Positions 25,548 to 33,802 of a stretch of DNA of 64,000 bases are shown here, in pieces. The notes beneath the pieces are model-generated. The model did no database searches. It was not told where the DNA came from and saw nothing but the letters and a program-made list of their open reading frames with translations. A program made the position numbers and the translations under genes. Every line of letters begins with the position of its first letter. The stretch's first letter is position 1. Source of the stretch: Bradyrhizobium sp. (lineage in GTDB: Bacteria; Pseudomonadota; Alphaproteobacteria; Rhizobiales; Xanthobacteraceae); assembly GCF_022844465.1 (NCBI RefSeq), contig NZ_JALHLP010000001.1, positions 930,001 to 994,000 on the forward strand, given 5' to 3'.

Positions 25548-27317
25548 TTATCCGGCGCGCACGACGCTGCCCTGCGTCGCACCGCGCGACAGCCAGTTGG
25601 CGCCGCCGATGAGAACGCCGAGCAGAACCGTCTGCACCAGGCTGAATGCGGCGGTCTTTCCAAGATTGCCGCCCTCGTAATAGTCCAGCAGCAGCACCGA
25701 CATCACCATGGTGTTGCTGGTGTAGAGAAACAGCGACGAGCCCAGTTCACGGATCGCCAGCACGAATAGCAGCGTCATCGACGCGATCACGCCCGGCCGC
25801 GCCAGCGGCAACACAATCGTCCTGATGGTGCCGAGCACGCCCTTGCCGCAGACCCAGGCTGCTTCCTCGAGCTCGCGGTGGATCTGCAGGAACGAGGTCG
25901 ACAGCGCCTTGACGGTATCGGGCATGAAGCGCGCGATGAACGCCAGCGCCAGAATCCAGATCGTCCCATAAAGACCGGCGGGAATTCCGATCCAGGCCCA
26001 GAGATAGGCGACGCCGACCACGAGGCCGGGGATGGCCACCGGAATGGTCGAAATCAGATCGATCCAGCGCCGGCCCGTCACCTGGGTCCGGTGAATGGTA
26101 TAGCCGATGGCAAAGGCGAGCGCGCCGCCGACCACGGCGGTGATGACCCCGACTTCGACCGCGTTGTAGATCGAACGCAGGGTCAGCGGATTGTCGAAGA
26201 TGCTGTAGAAATGCATCAGCGAATACTGCTTGAGGTCGAACAGGCTGGCGGCATCACGGATGAACATGAATTTTCGAAACGCGGCGACGATCAGCGCCAG
26301 CAGCGGCAGCAGCACCACGACGAGAAGGTAGACGAAGCCGAGGCCGAAGGTGAACCAGCGCCATCGCCCCAGGTCGAGGCTGCGCGGCCGGAACGCCTTG
26401 CCGGCGACGGTCGTGTAGCTGCGGCCGCTCAAGACCTTGTGCTGCAGCCAGACAAGAAGGCCGGTGACCACCATCAGGATGATCGCGACCGCGGCGGCGG
26501 TATTGTAGAGCGGCGGCGACCAGTTGGTGAGCTTGAAGATATAGGTGGTCAGCACCGCAAGGTTGGTCGGTGCGCCCAGCACCGCCGGGATGCCGTAGAT
26601 GCCGAGCATGACGATGAACGACAGCAGCATGCCCGAGATGATCGCCGGCATGATCAGCGGAAACGTCACCGAGAACAGCGTCGCGAAGGCGCTGGCGCCG
26701 GAAATCTCGGCGGCCTCTTCCAGGCTCGGGTCCATGTTGCGCAGCGCCGAGGAGGTGAACATGTAGACGTAGGGCGCGTAGTAGATGCCGAACACAATCA
26801 CCAGACCCCACATCGAATAGAAATCGACACGCCAGTCGAGGCCGATCCATTTGAACATGGTGTTGATCAGGCCGGTCTTGGGCGAACCGAGAATGGCCCA
26901 TGCGACGCCCGCCACCAGCGGCGGCGCGAACAACGGCAAGATGCTGGCGGCCGCGATGAAGCCCTTGAACGGCGTATTGGTGCGGACGACGATCCAGGAG
27001 AACAGCAATCCGATCACGACCGCGATCAGGGTCCCGCCACCGCAGGCGATCAGCGTGTTGACCAGCGCCTCCGCGACATTGGGGTTGGCGAGCACGGTGA
27101 GGAAGTTCGCGATCGAGAGATGACGGAGCGAGATGCCCTCGACGACCGGGTTGGTGTCGGTTAGCGAGCCCAATAGCAGCATCAGGATCGGATAGAGGAC
27201 GAGGAAGCCGAGGATCGCCAGCAGGAGCGAAACCCACAGGCCGGCCCACATGCGCCCCCGCACGCCGTCACCGGCGCTACGCACGACTTCGCTGCGCCCG
27301 CTTGCCTGACCGTTCAA
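25548..27317 (-). CDS. ABC transporter fused permease (FbpB-like, two permease domains)
   Basis: About 589 residues with two tandem binding-protein-dependent permease domains, each with about six helices. An EAA-like loop is visible in each half (EEAAEISGASAFATLF; EEAAWVCGKGVLGTI), showing the FbpB/SfuB fusion. I choose TTG at 27317, because GAGGGGGG sits 6 bases before it and no ATG lies nearby; an ATG at MWAGLW is a shorter alternative. It is the first gene of the operon that runs into binding protein, ATPase, monooxygenase and alkylsulfatase. Confidence 0.88.
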   Translation of the reverse strand: MNGQASGRSEVVRSAGDGVRGRMWAGLWVSLLLAILGFLVLYPILMLLLGSLTDTNPVVEGISLRHLSIANFLTVLANPNVAEALVNTLIACGGGTLIAVVIGLLFSWIVVRTNTPFKGFIAAASILPLFAPPLVAGVAWAILGSPKTGLINTMFKWIGLDWRVDFYSMWGLVIVFGIYYAPYVYMFTSSALRNMDPSLEEAAEISGASAFATLFSVTFPLIMPAIISGMLLSFIVMLGIYGIPAVLGAPTNLAVLTTYIFKLTNWSPPLYNTAAAVAIILMVVTGLLVWLQHKVLSGRSYTTVAGKAFRPRSLDLGRWRWFTFGLGFVYLLVVVLLPLLALIVAAFRKFMFIRDAASLFDLKQYSLMHFYSIFDNPLTLRSIYNAVEVGVITAVVGGALAFAIGYTIHRTQVTGRRWIDLISTIPVAIPGLVVGVAYLWAWIGIPAGLYGTIWILALAFIARFMPDTVKALSTSFLQIHRELEEAAWVCGKGVLGTIRTIVLPLARPGVIASMTLLFVLAIRELGSSLFLYTSNTMVMSVLLLDYYEGGNLGKTAAFSLVQTVLLGVLIGGANWLSRGATQGSVVRAG

Positions 27318-27524
27318 TGCGTTCCCCCCTCGCCGATGACCGTCTATTTGTCGATTTGCGGTCGCGATGGGCAAAACCCTAGTCGATTGTGCGGCGGGCC
27401 GAAAGGTGGTCAAAAGCCGGGCGTGCGAATATGGCGCGGAAGCCGCAGTTCCCGCCGCAGCGCCAGACACGCCTGGCCCGGGACTCGGGGTGGGGCTCGG
27501 CACCCGGCGCGGGGCGGGCCGGGA

Positions 27525-28298
27525 CTACCGCTCCGCGAACGCCTTCTCCACCACGAACTGCGCGGGCTCGCCGTGGTTGCCTTCGACGAAGCCCCTGCCG
27601 GTGAGCAGGGCGCGGGTGTCCGTCACCAGCGCCGGGCTGCCGCAGATCATGACGCGGTCATGGGCGGGGTCGAGCGAGGCCAGCCCGATATCGCCGAATA
27701 GCCTGCCTGAAGTGATCAGGTCGGTAATGCGGCCGCGGTTGCGGAAGGGGTCGCGCGTCACGGTCGGGTAGTAGATCAGCTGGTTGCGGATGTAGTCGCC
27801 GATCAGTTCGTCGTTCGGCAGCTTTTCGGTGATCATCTCGCCATAGGCGAGTTCCTTGACGCGGCGGCAGCCGTGCAGCAGCACCACTTTGTCGAAGCGC
27901 TCATAGGTTTCCGGGTCCTTGACCACGCTCAGGAACGGGGCGAGGCCGGTCCCGGTGCCGATCAGATAGAGGTTACGGCCGTCTTCGAGATTATCAATGA
28001 CGAGCGTGCCGGTCGCCTTGCGGCTGACGATGATCGCGTCGCCCTGCTTCAGATGCTGCAGGCGCGAGGTCAGCGGCCCGTCCGGCACCTTGATCGAAAA
28101 GAACTCGAGCCGGTCCTCGTAATTGGCGCTGGCGACGCTGTAGGCGCGCAGCAGCGGCTTCTCGCCGACCTTCAGCCCGATCATGGTGAACTCGCCGTTC
28201 CTGAAACGAAACGAGGGATCGCGCGTGGTGGTGAAGCTGAACAGCGTGTCGGTCCAGTGATGGACGCTGAGGACGCTTTCCTGGTTGAAGTTGCTCAT
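27525..28298 (-). CDS. fpr: ferredoxin-NADP reductase
   Basis: A 257-residue FAD protein of the bacterial Fpr type: RAYSVASANYED binds FAD, GTGTGLAPFLS starts the NADP domain, and the protein ends VEKAFAER, typical for the alphaproteobacterial subgroup. It moves electrons between NADPH and ferredoxin. The ATG at 28298 gives the normal family length. It is divergent from the enamidase gene across a region with a TCATTCGTATACGAATGA operator whose relatives control the nicotinate genes, so I infer that it supplies electrons to 6-hydroxynicotinate reductase. No ferredoxin gene is in the window. Confidence 0.92.
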   Translation of the reverse strand: MSNFNQESVLSVHHWTDTLFSFTTTRDPSFRFRNGEFTMIGLKVGEKPLLRAYSVASANYEDRLEFFSIKVPDGPLTSRLQHLKQGDAIIVSRKATGTLVIDNLEDGRNLYLIGTGTGLAPFLSVVKDPETYERFDKVVLLHGCRRVKELAYGEMITEKLPNDELIGDYIRNQLIYYPTVTRDPFRNRGRITDLITSGRLFGDIGLASLDPAHDRVMICGSPALVTDTRALLTGRGFVEGNHGEPAQFVVEKAFAER

Positions 28299-28384
28299 CC
28301 TGACCGATCCCGTCTTGCCTGTTCCGCCTTGCCGATCCCGCCGCGCGGCGGCCGATCTGCAATGTTCGCATCGTTTGTACACAA

Positions 28385-28402
28385 TCATTCGTATACGAAT
28401 GA
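28385..28402. promoter_or_regulatory. GTATAC palindrome operator 1 (fpr / enamidase divergent region)
   Basis: TCATTCGTATACGAATGA is a perfect 18-base palindrome lying 87 bases from the fpr start and 83 from the enamidase start. A degenerate partner (TTGTACACAA) is centred 14 bases to its left. Related palindromes sit at 38042 and 38191. The length suits a MarR or GntR dimer; the MarR gene at 29682 is the closest candidate. Confidence 0.65.
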
Positions 28403-28484
28403 ATAATCCAGCTTGATCCCGCCGTCAAGCCGCGGGCAAGATGGCGTTCCGCGCCCGAAAGCATTGAACACAAAGGACAAACCG

Positions 28485-29681
28485 ATGGCCCACGATGCAC
28501 CTGAGGCAGCCGGCCCGAGCAAGCTGGTGATCCGCAATATCGGGCTGCTGCTGTCAGGGGCGCTGGAGCGGCCGATCCTGGATGCGGACACGATCGCGGC
28601 CGAGAACGGCAAGATCACCGCCATCGGCCGCCTCAAGGACGTCGATACCGAGGGCGCCACCACCATCATCGACGCCCGCGGCGCCACCGTCGCGCCGGGC
28701 CTGATCGACAGTCACGTGCATCCCGTCGCCGGCGACTGGACGCCGCGGCAGAACCAGATCAACTGGATCGACAGCTATCTCCACGGCGGCGTCACCACCA
28801 TGATCTCGGCCGGCGAGGTTCACATGCCCGGCCGTCCCCGCGACGTGATCGGCCTGAAGGCGATGGCGATCTTCGCGCAGCGTTCGTTCTGGACGCTCCG
28901 CCCCGGCGGCGTGAAGGTTCATGCCGGCGCGCCCGTGATCGAGTGCGAGATGGTCGAGGACGATTTCAAGGAGTTGGCCGCAGCCGGCGTCAAGCTGCTC
29001 GGCGAAGTCGGCCTCGGCGGCGTCAAGGACGGGCCGACCGCGCGCAAGATGGTGGGCTGGGCGCGCAAATACGGAATTCAAAGCACGATCCACACCGGTG
29101 GGCCCTCGATCCCCGGCTCCGGATTGATCGACAAGGACGTGGTGCTGGAAGCCGATACCGACGTGGTCGGTCACATCAATGGCGGCCACACCGCGCTGCC
29201 CGACGACCAGATCCGCTGCATCTGCGAGGGCTGCAAGCGCGGGCTGGAGCTGGTCCACAACGGCAACGAGCGTTCGGCGCTGTTCACGCTACGCATCGCG
29301 CGCGAAATGGGCGATCTCAACCGCGTCATCCTCGGCACCGACGCGCCGGCCGGCTCCGGCGTGCAGCCGCTCGGCATCCTTCGCATGGTCTCGATGCTCT
29401 CCTCGCTCGGCGAACTGCCGGCCGAAATCGCCTTCTGCCTGGCCACCGGCAACACCGCGCGGATGCGCGCGCTCGACTGCGGCATCATCGAGGTCGGCCG
29501 CGCCGCGGATTTCGTCATCATGGACATGGCGCAGCATTCCGCCGGCAAGAACATCCTGGAAAGCGTGCAGCTCGGCGACCTGCCCGGCATCGGCATGACC
29601 ATCATCGACGGCATCGTCCGCACCCAGCGCAGCCGCAACACCCCGCCGGCAACGCGGATGCCGGAGATCGTCGGCCGCTGA
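28485..29681 (+). CDS. enamidase (1,4,5,6-tetrahydro-6-oxonicotinate hydrolase) homologue
   Basis: A 398-residue amidohydrolase. The metal motif DSHVHP (His77, His79) is followed by GGVTTMISAG, MPGRPRD, HTGGPSIPGS, VGHINGG and LGTDAPAGSG; the C-terminus has SRNTPPATR. This order and wording match, from memory, enamidase of Eubacterium barkeri, which opens the ring of 1,4,5,6-tetrahydro-6-oxonicotinate to 2-formylglutarate and ammonia. The context supports it, since nicotinate dehydrogenase and a 6-hydroxynicotinate reductase homologue are nearby. AAAGGAC precedes ATG 28485. It is divergent from fpr and ends against the convergent marR stop with no gap. Confidence 0.85.
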   Translation: MAHDAPEAAGPSKLVIRNIGLLLSGALERPILDADTIAAENGKITAIGRLKDVDTEGATTIIDARGATVAPGLIDSHVHPVAGDWTPRQNQINWIDSYLHGGVTTMISAGEVHMPGRPRDVIGLKAMAIFAQRSFWTLRPGGVKVHAGAPVIECEMVEDDFKELAAAGVKLLGEVGLGGVKDGPTARKMVGWARKYGIQSTIHTGGPSIPGSGLIDKDVVLEADTDVVGHINGGHTALPDDQIRCICEGCKRGLELVHNGNERSALFTLRIAREMGDLNRVILGTDAPAGSGVQPLGILRMVSMLSSLGELPAEIAFCLATGNTARMRALDCGIIEVGRAADFVIMDMAQHSAGKNILESVQLGDLPGIGMTIIDGIVRTQRSRNTPPATRMPEIVGR

Positions 29682-30137
29682 TCAGCGCAGCTTGTTCAAC
29701 AGCGCCATCAGGGTTTCGCGCTCTTTGGCGTCCAGCGGCGCCAGCGTTTCCTTGGTGATGGCCAGCGCGTTCGGCGCGGCCTTCTCCGCCAGTTGCTGGC
29801 CGGCGCGCGTCAGGCTGACCAGCAGGCGGCGGCCGTCCTCGGGATCGGGGCAGGTTTCGGTCAGGCCGCGCGCGGTGAGGCGGTCGATCACGCCCTTGAT
29901 GGTGGCGACGTCCATCGCCGTCAATCGCCCCAGCAGGTTCTGCGAGCACGGGCCGGTCTCATTCAGCTTCGCCAGCGCGGCCCATTGCGTCGGCGTCAGG
30001 TTGATCCCGATCTCGCGCGCGAAGATGGTGGCGTGGCGCTGCCACACCTGGCGCAGGATGAAGCCGATCTGCTCGTCGAGAACATAGCACGGCCGCGCCG
30101 GCTTGAAGGTCCGTTTCGGCGAAACACTCCTTGCCAT
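29682..30137 (-). CDS. MarR family transcriptional regulator
   Basis: A 151-residue winged-helix MarR protein: LTPTQWAALAKLNETGPCSQ, then the recognition region LTAMDVATIKGVIDRLTARGL and the wing DPEDGRRLLVSLT. It is the last gene of the minus-strand ABC-importer operon and would repress until an effector binds. Candidate operators are the GTATAC palindromes at 28385, 38042 and 38191; candidate effectors are nicotinate or 6-hydroxynicotinate. Both assignments are inference. AGGGAG precedes the ATG at 30137. Confidence 0.9.
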   Translation of the reverse strand: MARSVSPKRTFKPARPCYVLDEQIGFILRQVWQRHATIFAREIGINLTPTQWAALAKLNETGPCSQNLLGRLTAMDVATIKGVIDRLTARGLTETCPDPEDGRRLLVSLTRAGQQLAEKAAPNALAITKETLAPLDAKERETLMALLNKLR

Positions 30138-30171
30138 CTGCGCTCCCTGCCCTTGCCTTTCCTCGTTCCGG

Positions 30172-30876
30172 TTACAGCGACAGGTGCGCGTCCCGGATGT
30201 CGGGCCGCGCGTCGAGTTCGGCCATGGTTCCACCGAAGCAGATCCTGCCGCGTTCGATGATATAGGCGCGGTCGGCAATCAGCCGCGCGAAATGCAGGTT
30301 CTGCTCGGACACCAGGATGCCGACGCCTTCCTTCTTCATCGCCAGGATGGCGTCTACCATCTGCTCGACGATCTTCGGCGACAACCCCTCCGAGGGCTCG
30401 TCGAGCAGCACCAGCGAGGGATTGCCCATCAGCGTCCGCGCGATGGTCAACATCTGCTGCTCTCCCCCGCTCATGCGCCCGCCCGGACGGTTGCGCATCT
30501 CGGCAAGATTTGGAAACAGCGTGAACAGCTTCTCCCGCGTCCAGTGCGGCGCATTGGGACGTTTCGGCTGGCGGCCGACTTCGAGATTTTCGTCGACGGT
30601 GAGGTCGGTGAAGATGCGCCGCTCCTCCGGCACGTAACCGAGCCCGCCGCGGACGATGGCGTGGGTCAGCTCGGCCGAGACGTCCCTGCCCTCGAACAAT
30701 ATCCGCCCCGAACGATTTTCCACCAGGCCGACGATGGAACGGAACGTCGTCGACTTGCCGGCGCCGTTGCGGCCGAGCAGCGTCACCACCTCGCCTTCGC
30801 CGACGTCGAGCGCGATGTCGAACAGGATGTGCGCCGGCCCGTAAAAGCTGTTGAGGCCTGAAACCTGCAGCTTCAT
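30172..30876 (-). CDS. livF: branched-chain-type ABC transporter ATP-binding protein LivF
   Basis: A 234-residue ATPase of the LivF class: Walker A GRNGAGKST, signature region MSGGEQQML, Walker B LVLLDEPSEGLSP. The start ATG overlaps the livG stop as ATGA. With LivG it powers the fused permease at 31661-33547. Liv-type systems import amino acids and also aromatic acids in this bacterial group. Here the operon context suggests nicotinate or a hydroxylated derivative; not shown by the protein itself. Confidence 0.92.
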   Translation of the reverse strand: MKLQVSGLNSFYGPAHILFDIALDVGEGEVVTLLGRNGAGKSTTFRSIVGLVENRSGRILFEGRDVSAELTHAIVRGGLGYVPEERRIFTDLTVDENLEVGRQPKRPNAPHWTREKLFTLFPNLAEMRNRPGGRMSGGEQQMLTIARTLMGNPSLVLLDEPSEGLSPKIVEQMVDAILAMKKEGVGILVSEQNLHFARLIADRAYIIERGRICFGGTMAELDARPDIRDAHLSL

Positions 30877-31664
30877 GCGCCCGCTCCCTCGCGGTGGCGC
30901 GCGTCGTAAACCAGCCCTTCGCCGAGATAGATGGCGCGCACCTGCGGGTTGCCGCGAACTTCCTCCGGCGAGCCTTCGGCGATCAGGCTGCCGCGGTTCA
31001 GTACGAGGATACGGTCGGCGTGCTCGAATACCACGTCCATGTCGTGCTCGGTGAAGAGCACACCGATCGATTTTTCGCGGGCAATACGCGTGGTGAGCCG
31101 CATCAGTTCAATTCGCTCGCGCGGCGCCATGCCGGCGGTCGGCTCGTCCATCAGCAGCAATCTTGGCTGGTTGGCGAGCGCGACCGCAAGTTCGAGCCGC
31201 TTGAGATCGCCATAGGCCAGTTCGCCGCACGGCCGCCCGGCATAGGCGCCCATGCCGACGAGATCGAGCAGCCGGCCCGCCTCCTCGCGCGCGTAGTTCC
31301 CGGTCGAGCCCCAGAGATTGAACAACTGCCGGCCATACGATACCAGCGCGACCTGCACGTTCTCGCGCACGGTCATGGTCGGGAACGTCGCGGTGATCTG
31401 GAACGTGCGTCCGACGCCGAGCCGCCAGATCGCGCGCGGCTTCCGGCCGACCGTATCCTCGCCGAGCAGGTTGATGCGGCCGCTGTCGGGGACATTCTGG
31501 CCATTGAGCATGTCGAAGCAGGTGCTCTTGCCGGCGCCGTTGGGCCCGATCAGCGCCAGGATTTCGCCGGCCCTGAGCTGGAACGACACGCTGCGCACGG
31601 CATGGACGCCGCCATAGGATTTGCTCAGGTTTTCGACCGACAGCAATGTGGGGACCATGCTCAT
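30873..31664 (-). CDS. livG: branched-chain-type ABC transporter ATP-binding protein LivG
   Basis: A 263-residue ATPase: Walker A GPNGAGKST, the LivG GVGRTFQITATFPTMTV segment, ELAYGDLKRLELA at the signature position (GDLKR in place of GGQQR), and Walker B LLLMDEPTAGM. The chosen ATG at 31664 overlaps the permease stop as ATGA; the longer frame upstream lies across the permease gene. It pairs with LivF. Confidence 0.92.
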   Translation of the reverse strand: MSMVPTLLSVENLSKSYGGVHAVRSVSFQLRAGEILALIGPNGAGKSTCFDMLNGQNVPDSGRINLLGEDTVGRKPRAIWRLGVGRTFQITATFPTMTVRENVQVALVSYGRQLFNLWGSTGNYAREEAGRLLDLVGMGAYAGRPCGELAYGDLKRLELAVALANQPRLLLMDEPTAGMAPRERIELMRLTTRIAREKSIGVLFTEHDMDVVFEHADRILVLNRGSLIAEGSPEEVRGNPQVRAIYLGEGLVYDARHREGAGA

Positions 31665-33547
31665 TCGGCAGTCTCGACCCGGGAGTTGAGGGACACGGGT
31701 TTCGCCGCCGCGGATCGCCGGCGATTCCTGATCGCCTCCAAGGTGCCGACGATGCCCTTGGGAAACGCCACGACGATCAGCACGATGAAGCCGCCCATCA
31801 CCAGCTTGGACAGATCGGTCTGGCTCACCAGCCAGATGCTGGCCGCCTTGAAGACGATCGCGCCGATCACGGCGCCGGAAACCGTCTCGACGCCGCCCAG
31901 CAACACCATGACCAGCGCATCGACCGACAGCGAGATGCCGAGGCTGTCCGGGAACACGCTTCCCTTCAGATAGGCGAACAATGCGCCGGCAAACCCGGCC
32001 AGCGTGCCGGCTATGACGAAGGCGGTCCATTGTACGCGCTTGCCGTCGATGCCGATCGCTTCGCTGCGCAGCGGCGAGTCCCGCGTCGCCCGCAACGCAT
32101 AGCCGAACGGCGAAAACACGATCACCCGCAGCAGGGCGACCGCGGCGGTCGCGATCCCGAGCGACAGCCAGTAGAAATTCGCCGGGCTCGCTGCCCATTT
32201 TTCCGGCCAGACGCCGAGGATGCCGTTGTCGCCGCCGGTAACCGCGACCCACTGGAATGCGATCGACCAGACGATCTGGGCAAAAGCGAGCGTCAGCATC
32301 GCGAAATAGACGCCGGACAATTGCACGGCAAAGAAGCCGAACACCGCAGCACCCAGCAGGCCCAGCAGCGGGCCGAGCAACAGCGAGACGATCATCGGCA
32401 ATCCCGCCGCCTTGGCCAGGAACGCGACGCCATAGGCGCCGAGCCCGAAATAGGCGGCGTGACCGAATGAGGCGAGCCCGCCGACCGACATCAGGAAATG
32501 CAGACTGGCGGCGAAGATCACGAAGATCGCGATCTCCGAGCCGACGGTAAGCGCATAATTGCCGGCGACCAGCGGCAGCATCGCCGCAACGACCAGTGCG
32601 CCTGCTGACAGTAACCGTTCATTCGCGGTCAGCGGCCGCCACGGCGTAACGGTCAGGCCAGGCGTGCGGCGCGCGGCCGCCTCCGGTCTACCGAACAGCC
32701 CCCATGGCCGCACGATCAGCACCACCGCCATCACCAGGAAAACCAGGATGATGGAGATCTTCGGAAAGATCAGGATGCCGAAGGCGTTGAGTTCGGACAC
32801 CAGCACGGCGGCGACAAAGGCGCCGATGATGCTGCCGAGCCCGCCGATCACCACGACCACGAACACCTCGACGATGATGCGCAGGTCCAGCGCGTGGTGC
32901 ACGGCATCGCGTGGGATTTGCAGCGCGCCGCCGAGCGCTGCGAGAAAGACGCCGAGCGCGAACACGCTGGTGAACAGCCATTTCTGATTGACGCCGAGCG
33001 CGGCCACCATGTCGCGGTCCTGGGTCGCCGCGCGCACCAGCACACCCCAGCGCGTGCGCTGGAACAGCAGCCAGAGCGCGCCGAGAACGATCGGACTGAG
33101 CGCGATCAGGAACAGGTCGTAGCTCGGGATCTTCTGGCCGAAGAAATCGACCGCGCCCCGGAAGCCGGGCGCGCGTCGACCGAGCAGATCGTCCGGGCCC
33201 CAGATCAGCACCACGATATCCTGAACCATCAGGGTCAGGCCGAAAGTCGCGAGCAACTGGAACAGCTCCGGCGCATGGTAGATTCGTCGCAACAGCACCA
33301 TCTCCACCAGCACGCCGATCACCGCGACCACCAGCGCCGCCACGACGATCCCGCCCCAGAAACCGAGCGCGCCGGAGAAGCGTTCGGTCAGCGTGAACGC
33401 GACATAGGCGCCGAGCATGTAGAACGCGCCATGCGCGAAGTTCACGATCCGCGTCACGCCGAAGATGATCGACAAGCCCGACGCGACCAAAAACAGCGAC
33501 GCCGCGCTGGCGAGACCGGTCAGGAACTGCACGAAGTAGAAGGCCAT
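31661..33547 (-). CDS. fused branched-chain-type ABC permease (LivH-LivM)
   Basis: A 628-residue membrane protein combining both permeases in one chain. The first half (about 1-290) is LivH-like, with FGVTRIVNFAHGAFYMLGAY; the second (about 320-610) is LivM-like, with GGLASFGHAAYFGLGAYG and ATRDSPLRSEAIGID. Most Liv systems have two separate genes, so the fusion is notable but seen elsewhere in this group. It follows the binding-protein gene after a 255-base gap occupied by a palindromic repeat. Confidence 0.92.
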   Translation of the reverse strand: MAFYFVQFLTGLASAASLFLVASGLSIIFGVTRIVNFAHGAFYMLGAYVAFTLTERFSGALGFWGGIVVAALVVAVIGVLVEMVLLRRIYHAPELFQLLATFGLTLMVQDIVVLIWGPDDLLGRRAPGFRGAVDFFGQKIPSYDLFLIALSPIVLGALWLLFQRTRWGVLVRAATQDRDMVAALGVNQKWLFTSVFALGVFLAALGGALQIPRDAVHHALDLRIIVEVFVVVVIGGLGSIIGAFVAAVLVSELNAFGILIFPKISIILVFLVMAVVLIVRPWGLFGRPEAAARRTPGLTVTPWRPLTANERLLSAGALVVAAMLPLVAGNYALTVGSEIAIFVIFAASLHFLMSVGGLASFGHAAYFGLGAYGVAFLAKAAGLPMIVSLLLGPLLGLLGAAVFGFFAVQLSGVYFAMLTLAFAQIVWSIAFQWVAVTGGDNGILGVWPEKWAASPANFYWLSLGIATAAVALLRVIVFSPFGYALRATRDSPLRSEAIGIDGKRVQWTAFVIAGTLAGFAGALFAYLKGSVFPDSLGISLSVDALVMVLLGGVETVSGAVIGAIVFKAASIWLVSQTDLSKLVMGGFIVLIVVAFPKGIVGTLEAIRNRRRSAAAKPVSLNSRVETAE

Positions 33548-33631
33548 TGGCGGTCCGGGTTGGCGCGGCGTCAGAGCGGGGCCTTCATCCTTCGAGACGG
33601 CGCTTCGCCTCCTTCGGATGAGGTCTTGCTT

Positions 33632-33790
33632 ACCTCGCCCCGCTTGCGGGGAGAGGTCGGGTCGCCCTTGCGATCCGGGTGAGGGGGTACAGGTCTATCA
33701 GCGAAATACGACTCGTGGAGAGAGCCCCTCACCCCGACCCTCTAAGAGCGAGCTTCGCTCGTCTCGACCCCGCGAGAGCGGGGCGAGGGA
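33632..33790. repeat. large intergenic palindromic element (family D)
   Basis: The element starts CCTCGCCCCGC and ends GCGGGGCGAGG as inverted ends. Inside are paired GGGTGAGGGG and CCCCTCACCCC arms and a smaller AGCGAGCTTCGCTCG hairpin. It fills the gap between the binding-protein gene and the fused permease gene of the candidate nicotinate importer and could stop or protect part of that mRNA. Confidence 0.65.
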
Positions 33791-33802
33791 GTAGTATACA
33801 CC

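Noticed and set aside
33792..33798. GTATAC hexamer near the binding-protein stop
   Set aside because: Its flanks are not palindromic, unlike the three operator sites, so it is taken as chance.
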